Positions 50,017-59,312 of a stretch of DNA of 64,000 bases are shown one piece after another. The position numbers were made by a program, and so were the translations under genes. Numbering within the stretch: position 1 is the first letter of the stretch; every line of letters begins with the position of its first letter. The DNA comes from Streptomyces griseoflavus (lineage in GTDB: Bacteria; Actinomycetota; Actinomycetes; Streptomycetales; Streptomycetaceae): contig NZ_BMUC01000010.1 of assembly GCF_014649995.1 (NCBI RefSeq), positions 111,719-175,718 on the forward strand, in the 5' to 3' direction. The notes below the pieces were generated by a model. The model ran no database searches and was not told the origin of the DNA. It saw only the letters and a program-made list of their open reading frames with translations.

Positions 50017-50034
50017 GTACTTACTCGTAAATAC
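50017..50034. promoter_or_regulatory. operator of the toxin-antitoxin pair
   Basis: GTACTTAC-TC-GTAAATAC is a palindrome with one mismatch, ending nine bases upstream of the TACCGT -10 of the antitoxin gene, so it covers the spacer/-35 region. It is AT-rich against a GC-rich background. Binding by the ribbon-helix-helix antitoxin is inferred. Confidence 0.5.
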
Positions 50035-50094
50035 TCGCAGGTCAAGGGCTACCCGCAGGGGTACCGAACGACCACCCACAAGGGTGCCTCCGGA

Positions 50095-50166
50095 CCCGCG
50101 ACACGCCGGATCGACGTGTCGCGGGCCGCGGGTGCCTCCCGCGGGCCGGCGGCCGCCGGCCCGCGG
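50095..50166 (-). terminator. two hairpins downstream of the cellulase gene
   Basis: A 28-bp perfect palindrome (50139-50166, arm CCGCGGGCCGGCGG) begins nine bases past the cellulase stop. A second hairpin follows: CCCGCGACACG (50095-50105) with CGTGTCGCGGG (50115-50125), nine-base loop. Together they probably end the transcript. Confidence 0.6.
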
Positions 50167-50174
50167 TGCCGGCA

Positions 50175-52418
50175 TCAGCCCTGGTCGGCCACGAAGGAGG
50201 CCATCCGGGTCAGTGCCGCGTTCCAGTTGATCGTGTGCTCGTTGGTCGACCAGGACTGGATGTCGTCGATGAAGCAGAACTGGCCGACGCAGCCCTGCAG
50301 CTTCGACTGGGCGAAGGGGTCCTGGATGCTGGAGTTCGGTCCGCCGGAGAGCGTTCCCGCGGGCGGGTTCGGCAGGTCCGGGTCGAGCTGGCGGGCGTAC
50401 CAGCGGCTGTGCTGGTTCTGCGCGCTGACCTCCCCGTAGCCGGTGACGTAGGAGATGTTCAGGGCGTTGCGGCCCAGGACGTAGTCCATGCTCTGCAGCG
50501 CGCCGTCGCGGTACTTCGCCGCGCCGGTGAGGTCGTAGGCGGTGGCGAGGACGACCGCGTTGTTGAGCACCTGGTGACTGGAGCCCCAGTCGTAGAGGTT
50601 GCCGGCGGGCGCGTACGGCATGCCGTACGGGTGGGCCTTCAGCGTGGCCAGGTAGCGGTCGGCGCCCTCGATCACGGAGCGGCGGACCTTGTCCCTGCCG
50701 GGCAGCCGGTTCGGCACGGTCGCGAGGTCGAGCCGGCCGGCCGCGGCGGTGCGCGCCCAGTCGAAACCTGTCGGGCCGAAGATGTCGGCGGTGTGCACCG
50801 GGGAGTTCAGCACGTACTCCTCGAACCGCCGCTCCCCCGTGGTGAGGTAGAGCTCGGCGGCCGCCCAGTAGAACTCGTCGGAGACGGTGTCGTCCGGGTA
50901 GGCCCCGCCGCCGATCCCGTCGTCGGGGTCGGCGAGCAGGTCCGGGTGGGCGAGGGCCGCGGTCCATGCCTTGCGCGCGGCCGCCAGCGCCGTGGCCGCG
51001 AACTCCTTGTCGTAGGAGCGGTACAGGCGGGCCGCCTGCGCGGCCGTGGCCGCGAGGTTCAGGGTGGCGGCGGTGGTCGGCGGGTGCAGCTCCCGCTTCT
51101 GCGGGTCGTCGCTCGGCAGCAGCGGCAGCCCGGTCCACTGTTCGTCGTGGATCTTGTGGTGGGCCATGCCGGCCAGCGGCTCACCGTCGGGCACCTGCAT
51201 CTTCAGCAGGAACTCCAACTCCCAGCGGGCCTCGTCGAGGATGTCCGGGACCTTGTTGCCGCTCTCCGGGATGTTCAGGGTGCCGTCGCCGAGCTTGTCC
51301 GCCTCGCCCGTGCGGGCGTGCCGGGCGCGTTCGTAGGTGCTGAGCACCTCCCAGGTGCTGATGCCGCCGTTCACGACGTACTTGCCGTGGTCCCCGGCGT
51401 CGTACCAGCCGCCGGTGACGTCGAGGGTGTAGTCGCACACGCCCGGCTGACAGGGGACCGCTCCGTCGCCCCGGTTGGGAGCCACGTCGACGTGTCCGGC
51501 GGGGCGTCCGTATCCGGGGCGCAGGTCGTCGCGGATCTCCGTTCCGCTGCGCTGGGTGTAGTAGTACTTGGCCGAGTCGAGCCGCAGCCGCTCGTAGGCG
51601 CGCGCGTCGATGTCGAAGGGCCGGCTGGTCTCGCCGTCCGCGGTGAGGGTGTAGCCGGTCCCCCGCCCCCGGTAGGAGCCGAAGTCGACCGAGTGGACGT
51701 TCTGCCCGGAGGAGCCGTCCACGCCCCGCGGCACCGTCCAGCCCTTGCGGACCACCCGGCCGCGGTCGTCCGTGAGCCGCCAGGGCAGCCGCTCGACGGC
51801 ATCGGTGACCAGGGTGGCGTTCTTCGGCCCCGAGGGCAGGTAGCCGACCTGGTTGACCCGGACCCGGGGGCCGGTGTCGGGCTCGTACGGTTCCGGCGCG
51901 ACGCCGCCGAGCAGGGACACGTCGTCCACGCAGAACCGCCAGGGGTCCGCGCTGCCGCCGAGCTGGAAGCCGACCTGCCCCTGCGCGGTGTCGACGGGCG
52001 AGGTGAAGGTGTACGAGTAGGTGTCCCCCGAGACGCTGAGCTGCGGGGACACCTCGTAGTAGGTGTCGTACGGCTCCGTCTGCAGGCCGACGATCGCCCG
52101 AACGACGTGGCCCGCGGGAGAACCGGTGGCCTGGAAGGAGAAGCGGTACGACTCGCCCTTCACCAGGGTGATGTCGTTCTGGCCGACGGACGCGTCCCAG
52201 CGGTTGGTGGTGCCGCCGGGGACGTCGGCGCACAGCCGGCCCTCGGAGGGGCCCGCGGTGACGTTCGCGGAGGCCCACCAGGGGTCGGTGCCGGTGTCGA
52301 AGGTTCCGTTGCGGACCTGCTCGACCTCGTCGGCCCCGGCGGGGGCCGCGGGCAGCGCGGTGAGGGCGGTCGCCAACAGGCCGGTCAGGGACAGCAGAGC
52401 GGTTCTGCGTCGGTTCAC
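50175..52418 (-). CDS. secreted GH9 endoglucanase with N-terminal carbohydrate-binding module
   Basis: A 747-residue secreted enzyme. A signal peptide (about 1-30) is followed by a CBM4/9-like module (about 35-175, [17 protein letters not shown] to [11 protein letters not shown]), an Ig-like CelD-N domain (about 195-285, VNQVGYLP) and a GH9 catalytic domain (about 300-747). The GH9 signatures are visible: [13 protein letters not shown] with the catalytic base Asp, the His in [11 protein letters not shown], and the catalytic Glu in [15 protein letters not shown]. It hydrolyses beta-1,4-glucan outside the cell. AGAGGAG seven bases before GTG 52418 sets the start. A perfect CebR box lies 44 bases upstream, so it should be repressed until cellobiose/cellotriose appears. 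Confidence 0.9.
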   Translation of the reverse strand: MNRRRTALLSLTGLLATALTALPAAPAGADEVEQVRNGTFDTGTDPWWASANVTAGPSEGRLCADVPGGTTNRWDASVGQNDITLVKGESYRFSFQATGSPAGHVVRAIVGLQTEPYDTYYEVSPQLSVSGDTYSYTFTSPVDTAQGQVGFQLGGSADPWRFCVDDVSLLGGVAPEPYEPDTGPRVRVNQVGYLPSGPKNATLVTDAVERLPWRLTDDRGRVVRKGWTVPRGVDGSSGQNVHSVDFGSYRGRGTGYTLTADGETSRPFDIDARAYERLRLDSAKYYYTQRSGTEIRDDLRPGYGRPAGHVDVAPNRGDGAVPCQPGVCDYTLDVTGGWYDAGDHGKYVVNGGISTWEVLSTYERARHARTGEADKLGDGTLNIPESGNKVPDILDEARWELEFLLKMQVPDGEPLAGMAHHKIHDEQWTGLPLLPSDDPQKRELHPPTTAATLNLAATAAQAARLYRSYDKEFAATALAAARKAWTAALAHPDLLADPDDGIGGGAYPDDTVSDEFYWAAAELYLTTGERRFEEYVLNSPVHTADIFGPTGFDWARTAAAGRLDLATVPNRLPGRDKVRRSVIEGADRYLATLKAHPYGMPYAPAGNLYDWGSSHQVLNNAVVLATAYDLTGAAKYRDGALQSMDYVLGRNALNISYVTGYGEVSAQNQHSRWYARQLDPDLPNPPAGTLSGGPNSSIQDPFAQSKLQGCVGQFCFIDDIQSWSTNEHTINWNAALTRMASFVADQG

Positions 52419-52461
52419 GTCTGGGCTCCTCTGGGGAGGTGCGGGACTCCGGAGCGCACTT

Positions 52462-52475
52462 TGGGAGCGCTCCCA
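52462..52475. promoter_or_regulatory. CebR operator
   Basis: TGGGAGCGCTCCCA is a perfect 14-bp palindrome identical to the known binding site of CebR, the cellobiose/cellotriose-responsive LacI-family repressor of Streptomyces. It lies 44 bases upstream of the GH9 cellulase start. Confidence 0.9.
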
Positions 52476-52623
52476 TCTCCGTGCGCGGACCATGGTTGTG
52501 GCTGTGGTGACGACCCGTCAACGGGTGGGACGGGACTGGTGACGGTCGGCTCCCGTGCCGCGTTCGCGTTCGCGCGGGGCCCGGACGCACTAGGCTGGGG
52601 CTCTGGCGATACACCGGTTCACG

Positions 52624-55029
52624 GTGAGTGTGCGCGATGGAGTGGCGACGATGAGGCCGGACGACCCGTTCGACGATGCCGTGACGGCCAGGGCCGTCAT
52701 CGCCGCCGACGGCACGCTCGCGCGGTGGAGCGAGGGCGCGCGCCTGCTGCTGGGACACACGGCCGAGGAGGTCGTCGGCCGGCCGGCCGCCGTCCTGCTG
52801 GCCGAGGGGTCGGCCTCCGTCCCGCTGCCGGCCGACCGCTGGAGCGGCACCCTGGCGCTGCGGCACCGCGACGGCGGCACCGTCACCGTGTGGGTGCTCG
52901 CCCACCACAGACTTCCGGCGGACGGTGGCCCGGGCGACTGGCTCGTCGTCACCCCGCTGGAGGCCTCGGATCACGAACTGCCCGACGAACCGCTGGTCAG
53001 GGCTGCCGTGTACCAGTCGCCCTGTGCCGCGATGGTCTTCGACCGGGCGCTGCGGCTGCGCGGCGTCAACGACGCCATGGCGCACCTCCTCGGACTGCCG
53101 GCCGACCACCTGCGCGGGCTGCGGCCCACGGACGTCGGCGGACGGGTGCAGCACAGCGAGCTCGAGCGGCACCTGGACCAGGTGCTGCGCACCGGCCGGC
53201 CGCACGAGATGCAGACGTACATGAAGGCCACGAGCGAGAGCCGCGCGCACGCCTGGCTGGCCCGGCTGGCGCCGCTCACCGACGGGTCCCGGCGGGTGCG
53301 GGGCGTGTGCGTCACCGCCCACGACTTCTCCGAGCAGTTCCGGGCGCGCGAGCGGCTGCAACTGGTCAACGAGGCCAGCATGCGCATCGGCACCACCCTG
53401 GACGTCACCCGTACGGCGCAGGAGCTGGCGGAGGTCTGCGTACCGGCGCTGGCCGACTTCGTCAGCGTGGACCTGCTGGAGCCGGACGAGCCCGGGGGTG
53501 AGCCCGTCCAGCCGCGGACCACTCCGGTGTCGCTGCGCCGGGTCGCCCACCGGTCCCGCACCCCGGGCGATCCCGAAGCGACCGTCGAGACGGGTGAGCT
53601 GGTCGTCTACCCGGCTGCCGCGCCGCACGCCGACTCGCTGATCGCGGGCCACAGCATCATGGCCTCGATGTCCTCGGGCGAGCTCGACCCGTGGCTCGCC
53701 GCGGACGAGGAGCGGGCCCGGGAGATCCGGGAGCACGGAGTGCACTCGATCCTGTCGGTGCCGCTGCAGGCCCGTGGCACCACGCTCGGCGTCGCGGCCT
53801 TCACCCGCTTCAGCCACCCCGAGGCGTTCACCCACGACGACGTGCTGCTCGCCGAGGAGGTCACGGCGCGCGCCGCGGTCTGCATCGACAACGCCCGCCG
53901 CTACTCCCGGGAGCGCGAGACCACGCTGGCCCTCCAGCGCAGCCTGCTCCCCCGCACCCTGCCGCACACGGCCGCCGTGGAGGCGGCCACCCGCTATCTG
54001 CCCGCGGCGCGCTCCGGTGTGGGCGGTGACTGGTTCGACGTGATCCCGCTGTCCGGGATGCGGGTGGCCATGGTGGTGGGGGACGTGGCCGGATCCGGCA
54101 TCCAGGCGTCCGCGACGATGGGCCGGCTGCGCACCGCGGTGCGCACGCTCGCGGACATCGACCTGGCGCCCGACGAACTGCTGACCCACCTCGACGACCT
54201 GGTCCACCACCTGGCGCAGGAGTCGGGCGGCGACCCGGTGCAGAGCGAGGTCGGCGCGACATGTCTGTACGCGGTGTACGACCCCGTGTCCCGCCGCTGC
54301 ACCCTCGCCCGGGCCGGACACCCGGCACCGGTCCTGATCCCGCCGGGCGGCACGGCCCGGCACCTGGACCTGCCCTCGGGCCCGCCGCTGGGCGTGGGCG
54401 GACTGCCCTTCGAGTCGGCCGAGCTGGAACTGCCCGACGGTGCGGTGCTGGCGTTCTACACCGACGGACTGGTGGAGTCCCCCGGGCGGGACCGCGACGC
54501 GGGGTACGCGCTGCTGCGCGAGACGCTGTCCGGCGCCGCCGGCCCGCTCGACGAGACCTGCGACCGCGTGCTGCAGTCGGTGCTCGCGCCGGGCGGCGCC
54601 GGGGACGACGTGGCCCTGTTGCTGACCCGTATCCACGGGCTGCCGTCCTCACAGGTCGCCACCTGGGACATCCCCTCCGATCCGGCGCTGGTCGCCCCGA
54701 TCCGCAAGCAGGCCCTCGACCAGCTGGCCGCCTGGGCGCTCACCGAGGCGTCGTTCACGGCGGAGCTGGTGGTGAGCGAGCTGGTCACCAACGCCATCCG
54801 GTACGGCGCCCCGCCCATCCGGCTCCGGCTGATCCACGACGCCTCGACGCTGATCTGCGAAGTGTCCGACACCAGCCACACCGCACCCCATCTGCGCCGG
54901 GCCAAGACCTGGGACGAGGGCGGCCGGGGGCTGCTGCTGGTCGCCCAGCTCACCCAGCGCTGGGGCAGCAGGCACACGGCCGACGGCAAGACCATCTGGG
55001 CGGAGCTGTCCCTGACGGACGAGGCGTGA
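52624..55029 (+). CDS. PAS-PAS-GAF-SpoIIE phosphatase with C-terminal HATPase
   Basis: An 801-residue signalling protein: PAS (about 20-115), PAS (about 125-235), GAF (about 250-425), SpoIIE PP2C (about 450-665: GVGGDWFDVIPL, VVGDVAGSGIQA, RAGHPAPVL, YTDGLVESPGRD, GDDVALLLTR) and an RsbW-type HATPase (about 690-801: ELVTNAIRYG, DEGGRGLLLVAQ). It is the second phosphatase/kinase hybrid in the window. GTG 52624 is taken as start; an ATG nine codons in is possible. TAGGCT at about 52590 may be the -10. It is divergent from the cellulase across 205 bases. Confidence 0.85.
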   Translation: MSVRDGVATMRPDDPFDDAVTARAVIAADGTLARWSEGARLLLGHTAEEVVGRPAAVLLAEGSASVPLPADRWSGTLALRHRDGGTVTVWVLAHHRLPADGGPGDWLVVTPLEASDHELPDEPLVRAAVYQSPCAAMVFDRALRLRGVNDAMAHLLGLPADHLRGLRPTDVGGRVQHSELERHLDQVLRTGRPHEMQTYMKATSESRAHAWLARLAPLTDGSRRVRGVCVTAHDFSEQFRARERLQLVNEASMRIGTTLDVTRTAQELAEVCVPALADFVSVDLLEPDEPGGEPVQPRTTPVSLRRVAHRSRTPGDPEATVETGELVVYPAAAPHADSLIAGHSIMASMSSGELDPWLAADEERAREIREHGVHSILSVPLQARGTTLGVAAFTRFSHPEAFTHDDVLLAEEVTARAAVCIDNARRYSRERETTLALQRSLLPRTLPHTAAVEAATRYLPAARSGVGGDWFDVIPLSGMRVAMVVGDVAGSGIQASATMGRLRTAVRTLADIDLAPDELLTHLDDLVHHLAQESGGDPVQSEVGATCLYAVYDPVSRRCTLARAGHPAPVLIPPGGTARHLDLPSGPPLGVGGLPFESAELELPDGAVLAFYTDGLVESPGRDRDAGYALLRETLSGAAGPLDETCDRVLQSVLAPGGAGDDVALLLTRIHGLPSSQVATWDIPSDPALVAPIRKQALDQLAAWALTEASFTAELVVSELVTNAIRYGAPPIRLRLIHDASTLICEVSDTSHTAPHLRRAKTWDEGGRGLLLVAQLTQRWGSRHTADGKTIWAELSLTDEA

Positions 55030-55034
55030 CCTCG

Positions 55035-55053
55035 GGGCGGCCGTCGGCCGCCC
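55035..55053 (+). terminator. hairpin after the SpoIIE-HATPase gene
   Basis: GGGCGGCCG and CGGCCGCCC are perfect arms around one base, six bases past the stop of the gene ending at 55029. Confidence 0.5.
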
Positions 55054-55140
55054 GCTCGTCACCCCACCGGACCGACGCGGGAGCCCGGCCGTCGGCGCGG
55101 GGTGAGCGGCTGCGCCGGCGGGCGCCCGGAGCCGGGTGCG

Positions 55141-55665
55141 TCACTCCGGTCGCAGCAGGTCCAGCGCCCGCTCCCAGCCGAACTCGGCCCGCCCGCCGTC
55201 CCGTTCGGTCCCGCCCTCGTACGGATCGCCGAAGCGCACGCCCATGCCGCGCAACCGGGTGAGGCTGTCCCGGTAGGCGGGATGGGCGGCCAGCGCGCCG
55301 GCCACGCACGGCAGGACGGCGACGGGCACACCGAGACCGGTGGCCTCGCACAGGGTGCCGAGGGCGAGCGTGTCCGCGATGCCGGCCGCCCACTTGTTGA
55401 CGGTGTTGAAGGTGGCCGGTGCGACCACCACGGCGTCGGGGGCCGGGAAGGGGCGCGGATCGCCCGGGCTGCGCCAGGCGGATCTGATCCGCCGGCCGGT
55501 CTGCGCCTCGACGGCGGCGGCGTCGAAGAAACCGTTCAGGGCGAGGGGCGTCGCGATGACACCGACGTCCCAGCCCCGCTCCTGGGCGCGGGCGATCAGT
55601 TTGCTGACGTCGCAGGCGACACCCGCGGCGCAGACCACGACGTAGAGGAAGGGCTTCTCGGTCAC
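55141..55665 (-). CDS. HFCD-family flavoprotein
   Basis: A 174-residue single-domain flavoprotein of the homo-oligomeric flavin-containing Cys decarboxylase family (CoaC/EpiD/UbiX-like). Features are VVVCAAGVACDVSKLIARAQERGWDVGVIATPLAL at the FMN-binding start and DAVVVAPATFNTVNKWAAGIADTLAL, where the PATFNTxNKWA segment matches the substrate-recognition region. The catalytic His of decarboxylating members is not obvious, so it may use FMN for another purpose. GTG 55665 follows AGGG at seven bases. It is monocistronic, flanked by a SpoIIE gene and a pseudogene. Confidence 0.75.
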   Translation of the reverse strand: MTEKPFLYVVVCAAGVACDVSKLIARAQERGWDVGVIATPLALNGFFDAAAVEAQTGRRIRSAWRSPGDPRPFPAPDAVVVAPATFNTVNKWAAGIADTLALGTLCEATGLGVPVAVLPCVAGALAAHPAYRDSLTRLRGMGVRFGDPYEGGTERDGGRAEFGWERALDLLRPE

Positions 55666-55833
55666 CGGGGAACCCTGACCATCCCCGCGAAGACCGATGT
55701 CCCGTCTGCCGGGGCGGGCTCAGGATCCCGCCACGAGCCCTCGTGCACTCCCGGTGCCGCTGTCCGCCGCCGCGTCCGCCGCGGGCCGACAGCAGCGGTC
55801 CGGCCCCCGGGGAGGACCGCCGCTGTCGCGCTC

Positions 55834-56215
55834 GTGAGGGCCGCGCTGCTCGCCGGCTACGGCATCGCGATCCCCGTGGGCGCCGTCGGAACGTACCCGC
55901 GCGGCCCTCGGCGTCGCCACGGCCGACGGACTGTACGACCTGGCCGCCCTACTCGGCGGCTCGGCACGCGCGGCGGCGCCGGGGCCGGTGCCGGGGCTGC
56001 TGCGCCGGGTCTGCGTGCCGGTGCTGCCGGCCCTGGCGGCGTGGGGCGCGGCGACCGCCGTACGGCGGTACCGGGACCATCGGCTCGTCCCGCGCGCGGG
56101 GGCGGCGCCCGTGAGTCCGGCACGCGCCACCCCCACCGTGCTCGGGTTCGCGGCGCTCGTGCCCGGCTCCCAGGGCGGGCCCGCGGAGCGGGCCGTGTGC
56201 GCGGCGGCGGCACCT
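55834..56215 (+). pseudogene. decayed LysE-family exporter
   Basis: Two frames hold fragments of one LysE-type transporter. From GTG 55834 comes VRAALLAGYGIAIPVGAVGTY, the usual first helix. Then a shift and a loss of about 15 residues, and in another frame AALGVATADGLYDLAALLGG, VCVPVLPALAAWGAATAVRRYRDHR and APVSPARATPTVLG. That joins directly to FAALVPGSQGGPAERAVC without the conserved NPTTVVY segment, so a second internal deletion is present. The C-terminal helices are missing. GGGGAGGA (55809-55816) looks like the old ribosome site, but the ATG expected after it is lost. Residue replacements by Pro and Arg in helices fit relaxed selection. Confidence 0.75.
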
Positions 56216-56311
56216 GTTCAAAAACCGCGTGGTCCGGATGAATCCCGCGTGCGGCGGTGTTCCACTGATGATCGACTCGGCTGAGTACACGACGACGATG
56301 GGACGGATGCC

Positions 56312-56761
56312 ATGCCTCTGCAAGGGGAGTACGAACCCAGCCCGACGCGGTGGGTGCGCGAGCAGGTGGAGCTGTACGAGAGTTCGGGCGGCACGCAGGG
56401 GACGACCCTGCAGCAGACGGGGCAGCCGGTCGTCGTGCTGACCAGCCGGGGTGCCAGGAGCGGCAAGCTGCGCAAGACCCCGGTGATGCGGGTCGAGCAC
56501 GAGGGGCGCTACGCGGCGGTGGCCTCGCTGGGCGGGGCGCCCGAGCACCCGGTCTGGTACCACAACATCAAGGCCGACCCGCATGTCGAGCTCCAGGACG
56601 GGCCCGGGAAGTGGGACATGACGGCCCGTGAGGTGACCGGGGAGGAGAAGGCCGAGTGGTGGAAGCGCGCCGTCGCGGCCTTCCCGATGTACGCCGAGTA
56701 CCAGAAGAAGACGGACCGTGAGATTCCGCTCTTCGTGCTGGAACGGCACGAGCAGGGCTGA
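56312..56761 (+). CDS. deazaflavin (F420)-dependent nitroreductase family protein
   Basis: A 149-residue split-barrel protein of the Ddn type. [14 protein letters not shown] (about 14-27), the core [41 protein letters not shown] (about 46-87) and the tail IPLFVLER are the family's recognisable blocks. The RSGKLRKTP and HPVWYHN segments contact F420. It would reduce quinones or similar acceptors with F420H2, close to the membrane. The start ATG 56312 begins the conserved [11 protein letters not shown]; the ribosome site is weak. Length is normal. Confidence 0.85.
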   Translation: MPLQGEYEPSPTRWVREQVELYESSGGTQGTTLQQTGQPVVVLTSRGARSGKLRKTPVMRVEHEGRYAAVASLGGAPEHPVWYHNIKADPHVELQDGPGKWDMTAREVTGEEKAEWWKRAVAAFPMYAEYQKKTDREIPLFVLERHEQG

Positions 56762-56836
56762 CGGACGCGGGCCCGCCGGTCCGGAGGATTCTCGCGCGCG
56801 GTGCGCATGAAGCCCCGGCCGCCGGGCATCCGTGCC

Positions 56837-57805
56837 TCAGGCCCCGCCGCGCTCCCCCGTCGCGGCGGGGCTCTCCCATGCCTCGCACGCTTCCGCGGAG
56901 CCCCGTTCGGTGACGTCCAGGAAGATCTGCTCCGCCTCGGGGAACGTGTGGGAGATCGACTGCTTGATGCGTACGGCGACCTCCTCGACGCGTTCGCTGT
57001 CCAGCCCGGGTACCAGGTCGACGCGGGCGGCCACCAGGACGGTGTCCAGGCCGGTCTTCATGGTGAGGAGCGCCTCCACACTGTCGATCTCGGGCTGGGC
57101 GCGCAGCAGTTCCCGGATGCGCGCGCTCGTCTCGGGGGCGACGGCCTCGCCGATCAGCTGGTCGCGGGCCTCACGGCCGAGCCGGTAGGCGACGTAGACG
57201 AGCAGCGCGCCGATGGCGAGCGAGGCGGCCGCCTCCCACACCACCCGGCCGGTGATCATGTGCAGTGCCATGCCCGCGATGGCCAGGGTGACGCCCACCA
57301 CCGCGGTGCCGTCCTCGGCGACCACCGTGCGCAGCGCCGGGTCGCGCAGTCCGCTGCCGAGGCCGCCCTGCCGGCGCACCTGGTACAGGGCGCGCAGCAG
57401 CGAGCCGCCCTCGGCGAGCAGGGCGACGCCGAGCACGATCAGTCCGGCGACGTAGCCGCCCAGGTCCTTCTCCTCGCCCCCGCTCCTGAGCGCCTCGATG
57501 CCCTGGTAGAAGGAGAAGCAGCCGCCCATCACGAAGATCCCGACGGCCGCGAGCAGTGACCAGAAGAAGCGTTCCTTGCCGTAGCCGAACGGGTGACGGC
57601 GGTCGGCGGGGCGGCGGCTGCGCCGCAGGGCGGCCAGCAGGAACACCTCGTTCAGGCTGTCGGCGACCGAGTGTGCCGCCTCCGACAGCAATGCCGGGGA
57701 GGCGGCGGCCAGTCCGCCGATGGCCTTGGCGACGGCGATCACCAGATTGGCGGCGAGCGCCACCAGCACCGTGATCCGGGTTCTGCGATCCGATCGAGTA
57801 CTCAC
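56837..57805 (-). CDS. cation diffusion facilitator (CDF) transporter
   Basis: A 322-residue CDF-type metal antiporter. Six membrane helices (within about 10-220) and a cytoplasmic C-terminal domain (about 225-300) are seen. Helix II holds SEAAHSVADSLNE and helix V holds AEDGTAVVGV, where the family places its metal ligands; HPFGYGKERFFW is the typical loop motif. Helix II carries Ser-x3-His-x3-Asp, and helix V Glu-Asp. Zinc, iron or manganese efflux is likely, metal not determinable. GTG 57805 is preferred for starting at the conserved block, but a start 23 codons upstream cannot be excluded. Confidence 0.8.
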   Translation of the reverse strand: MSTRSDRRTRITVLVALAANLVIAVAKAIGGLAAASPALLSEAAHSVADSLNEVFLLAALRRSRRPADRRHPFGYGKERFFWSLLAAVGIFVMGGCFSFYQGIEALRSGGEEKDLGGYVAGLIVLGVALLAEGGSLLRALYQVRRQGGLGSGLRDPALRTVVAEDGTAVVGVTLAIAGMALHMITGRVVWEAAASLAIGALLVYVAYRLGREARDQLIGEAVAPETSARIRELLRAQPEIDSVEALLTMKTGLDTVLVAARVDLVPGLDSERVEEVAVRIKQSISHTFPEAEQIFLDVTERGSAEACEAWESPAATGERGGA

Positions 57806-57906
57806 CCTCGGCCGATTGCCCCGGTCGGCCCAGGGCACACCGTGCCGTCGGCGGAAAACGGGGAACGCGGTCACAGGGACATCCGAACGGCGACGAGGAG
57901 AGCATC

Positions 57907-58932
57907 ATGGGCCGCGACGACGGGGGCGTCGGCAACAGCGCGTACGGCAGGAAGAAGTTCAGGAGGTCGAAGGCACACTTCGCGGACCGGATCACCGCGG
58001 ACGGCCGGGATTCCTGGCCGGTGGAGGCGGGGCGCTACCGGCTGGTGGTGAGCCGCGCCTGTCCGTGGGCGAGCCGGGCCCTGGTGTCCCGGCGGCTGCT
58101 CGGTCTGGAGGACGCGCTGTCCCTGGCCGTGACGGACCCGGTGCAGGACGACCGGAGCTGGCGCTTCACCCTGGACCCGGACGGCCGGGACCCGGTGCTC
58201 GGCATCCGGTTCCTGAGCGAGGCGTACGAGCGGCGCGAGAGGGAGCACCCGGGCGGGGTCAGCGTGCCGGCGGTCGTGGACGTACCGAGCGGGAAGCTGG
58301 TCACCAACGACTACCAGCAGATCACTCTGGACCTGGCCACCGAGTGGACGGCCCTGCACCGCGAGGGGGCGCCCGACCTGTACCCGGAGGCGCTGCGCGA
58401 CGAGATCGACGCCGTCGTGGAGGCCGTGTTCCAGGACGTCAACAACGGCGTGTACCGGGCGGGTTTCGCCACGGACCAGGAGGAGTACGAGGCCGCGTGC
58501 ACGGCCGTGTTCCGGCGGCTGGAACTGCTGGCGGGACGGCTGGAGCGGCAGCGGTACCTGGTCGGTGACACGATCACCGAGGCGGACATCCGGCTGTTCA
58601 CCACACTGGTGCGGTTCGACGCCGTGTACCACGGCCACTTCAAGTGCAACCGCTGGAAGCTGGCGGAGAACCGGGTGCTGTGGGGTTACGCCCGCGACCT
58701 CTACCAGACGCCGGGATTCGGCGACACCGTGGACTTCGACCACATCAAGCGGCACTACTACCAGGTGCACACGGGGATCAACCCGTCCGGCATCGTGCCG
58801 CTCGGCCCCGACCTGTCCGGCTGGACGACGCCCCACCACCGTGAGGAGCTGGGCGGCCGGCCGTTCGGGGACGGCACTCCGCCGGGGCCCGTACCGGCCG
58901 GCGAGGAGGTGCCCGCACGGGGCCGCCCCTGA
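57907..58932 (+). CDS. glutathionyl-hydroquinone reductase-like (Xi-class GST) protein
   Basis: A 341-residue enzyme of the YqjG/PcpF group. RACPWASRALVSRRLLGL (about 50-67) holds the catalytic Cys of the CPWA motif, followed by LVTNDYQQITLDL, then the C-terminal all-helical domain with TEADIRLFTTLVRFDAVYHGHFKCN and KRHYYQVHTGINPSGIVPLGP, all signature blocks. Such enzymes remove glutathione from glutathionyl-hydroquinones. Streptomyces makes mycothiol instead, so the natural thiol here is probably mycothiol, an inference. GAGGAG precedes the ATG. DUF4235 follows on the same strand after 59 bases. Confidence 0.85.
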   Translation: MGRDDGGVGNSAYGRKKFRRSKAHFADRITADGRDSWPVEAGRYRLVVSRACPWASRALVSRRLLGLEDALSLAVTDPVQDDRSWRFTLDPDGRDPVLGIRFLSEAYERREREHPGGVSVPAVVDVPSGKLVTNDYQQITLDLATEWTALHREGAPDLYPEALRDEIDAVVEAVFQDVNNGVYRAGFATDQEEYEAACTAVFRRLELLAGRLERQRYLVGDTITEADIRLFTTLVRFDAVYHGHFKCNRWKLAENRVLWGYARDLYQTPGFGDTVDFDHIKRHYYQVHTGINPSGIVPLGPDLSGWTTPHHREELGGRPFGDGTPPGPVPAGEEVPARGRP

Positions 58933-58991
58933 CCGCCCGGCCCGACCGACATCCACCGAACACCATCACGAGACCGATCCGGGAGATCGAC

Positions 58992-59303
58992 GTGGCGAAG
59001 AAGAGCAAGAAGGCGAAGAACAAGATGCCCCTGGCGTACAAGCCGGTCGGGTTCGTACTGGGCTGGACGAGCGGCACCCTGGCCGGGATGGCCTTCCAGA
59101 AGACCTGGAAGGTGATCCGGCACGAGGACAACGCGCCGGACGCCCTGGACCGGGACCGCCGCTGGGGCGAGATCCTGCTGGCCGCCGCCATCCAGGGCGC
59201 CATCTTCGCGGTGGTGCGCAGTGTCGTGGACCGGGCGGGCGCCAAGGCGATCGAGCGTTCCACGGGCAGCTGGCCGGTCCCGGACGACGGCGGCCGCGAC
59301 TGA
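58992..59303 (+). CDS. DUF4235 family membrane protein
   Basis: A 103-residue protein. A lysine-rich start (AKKSKKAKNKMPLAYKPVG) is followed by a hydrophobic glycine-rich segment (FVLGWTSGTLAGMAFQKTW, about 22-40), a charged loop and a second helix (ILLAAAIQGAIFAVVRSVV, about 66-84). This is the DUF4235 layout, a small two-helix inner-membrane protein common in actinobacteria with unknown function. A GTG start is used with GGGAG upstream. Likely co-transcribed with the hydroquinone-reductase-like gene 59 bases before it. Confidence 0.8.
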   Translation: MAKKSKKAKNKMPLAYKPVGFVLGWTSGTLAGMAFQKTWKVIRHEDNAPDALDRDRRWGEILLAAAIQGAIFAVVRSVVDRAGAKAIERSTGSWPVPDDGGRD

Positions 59304-59312
59304 GGTGAGGGT

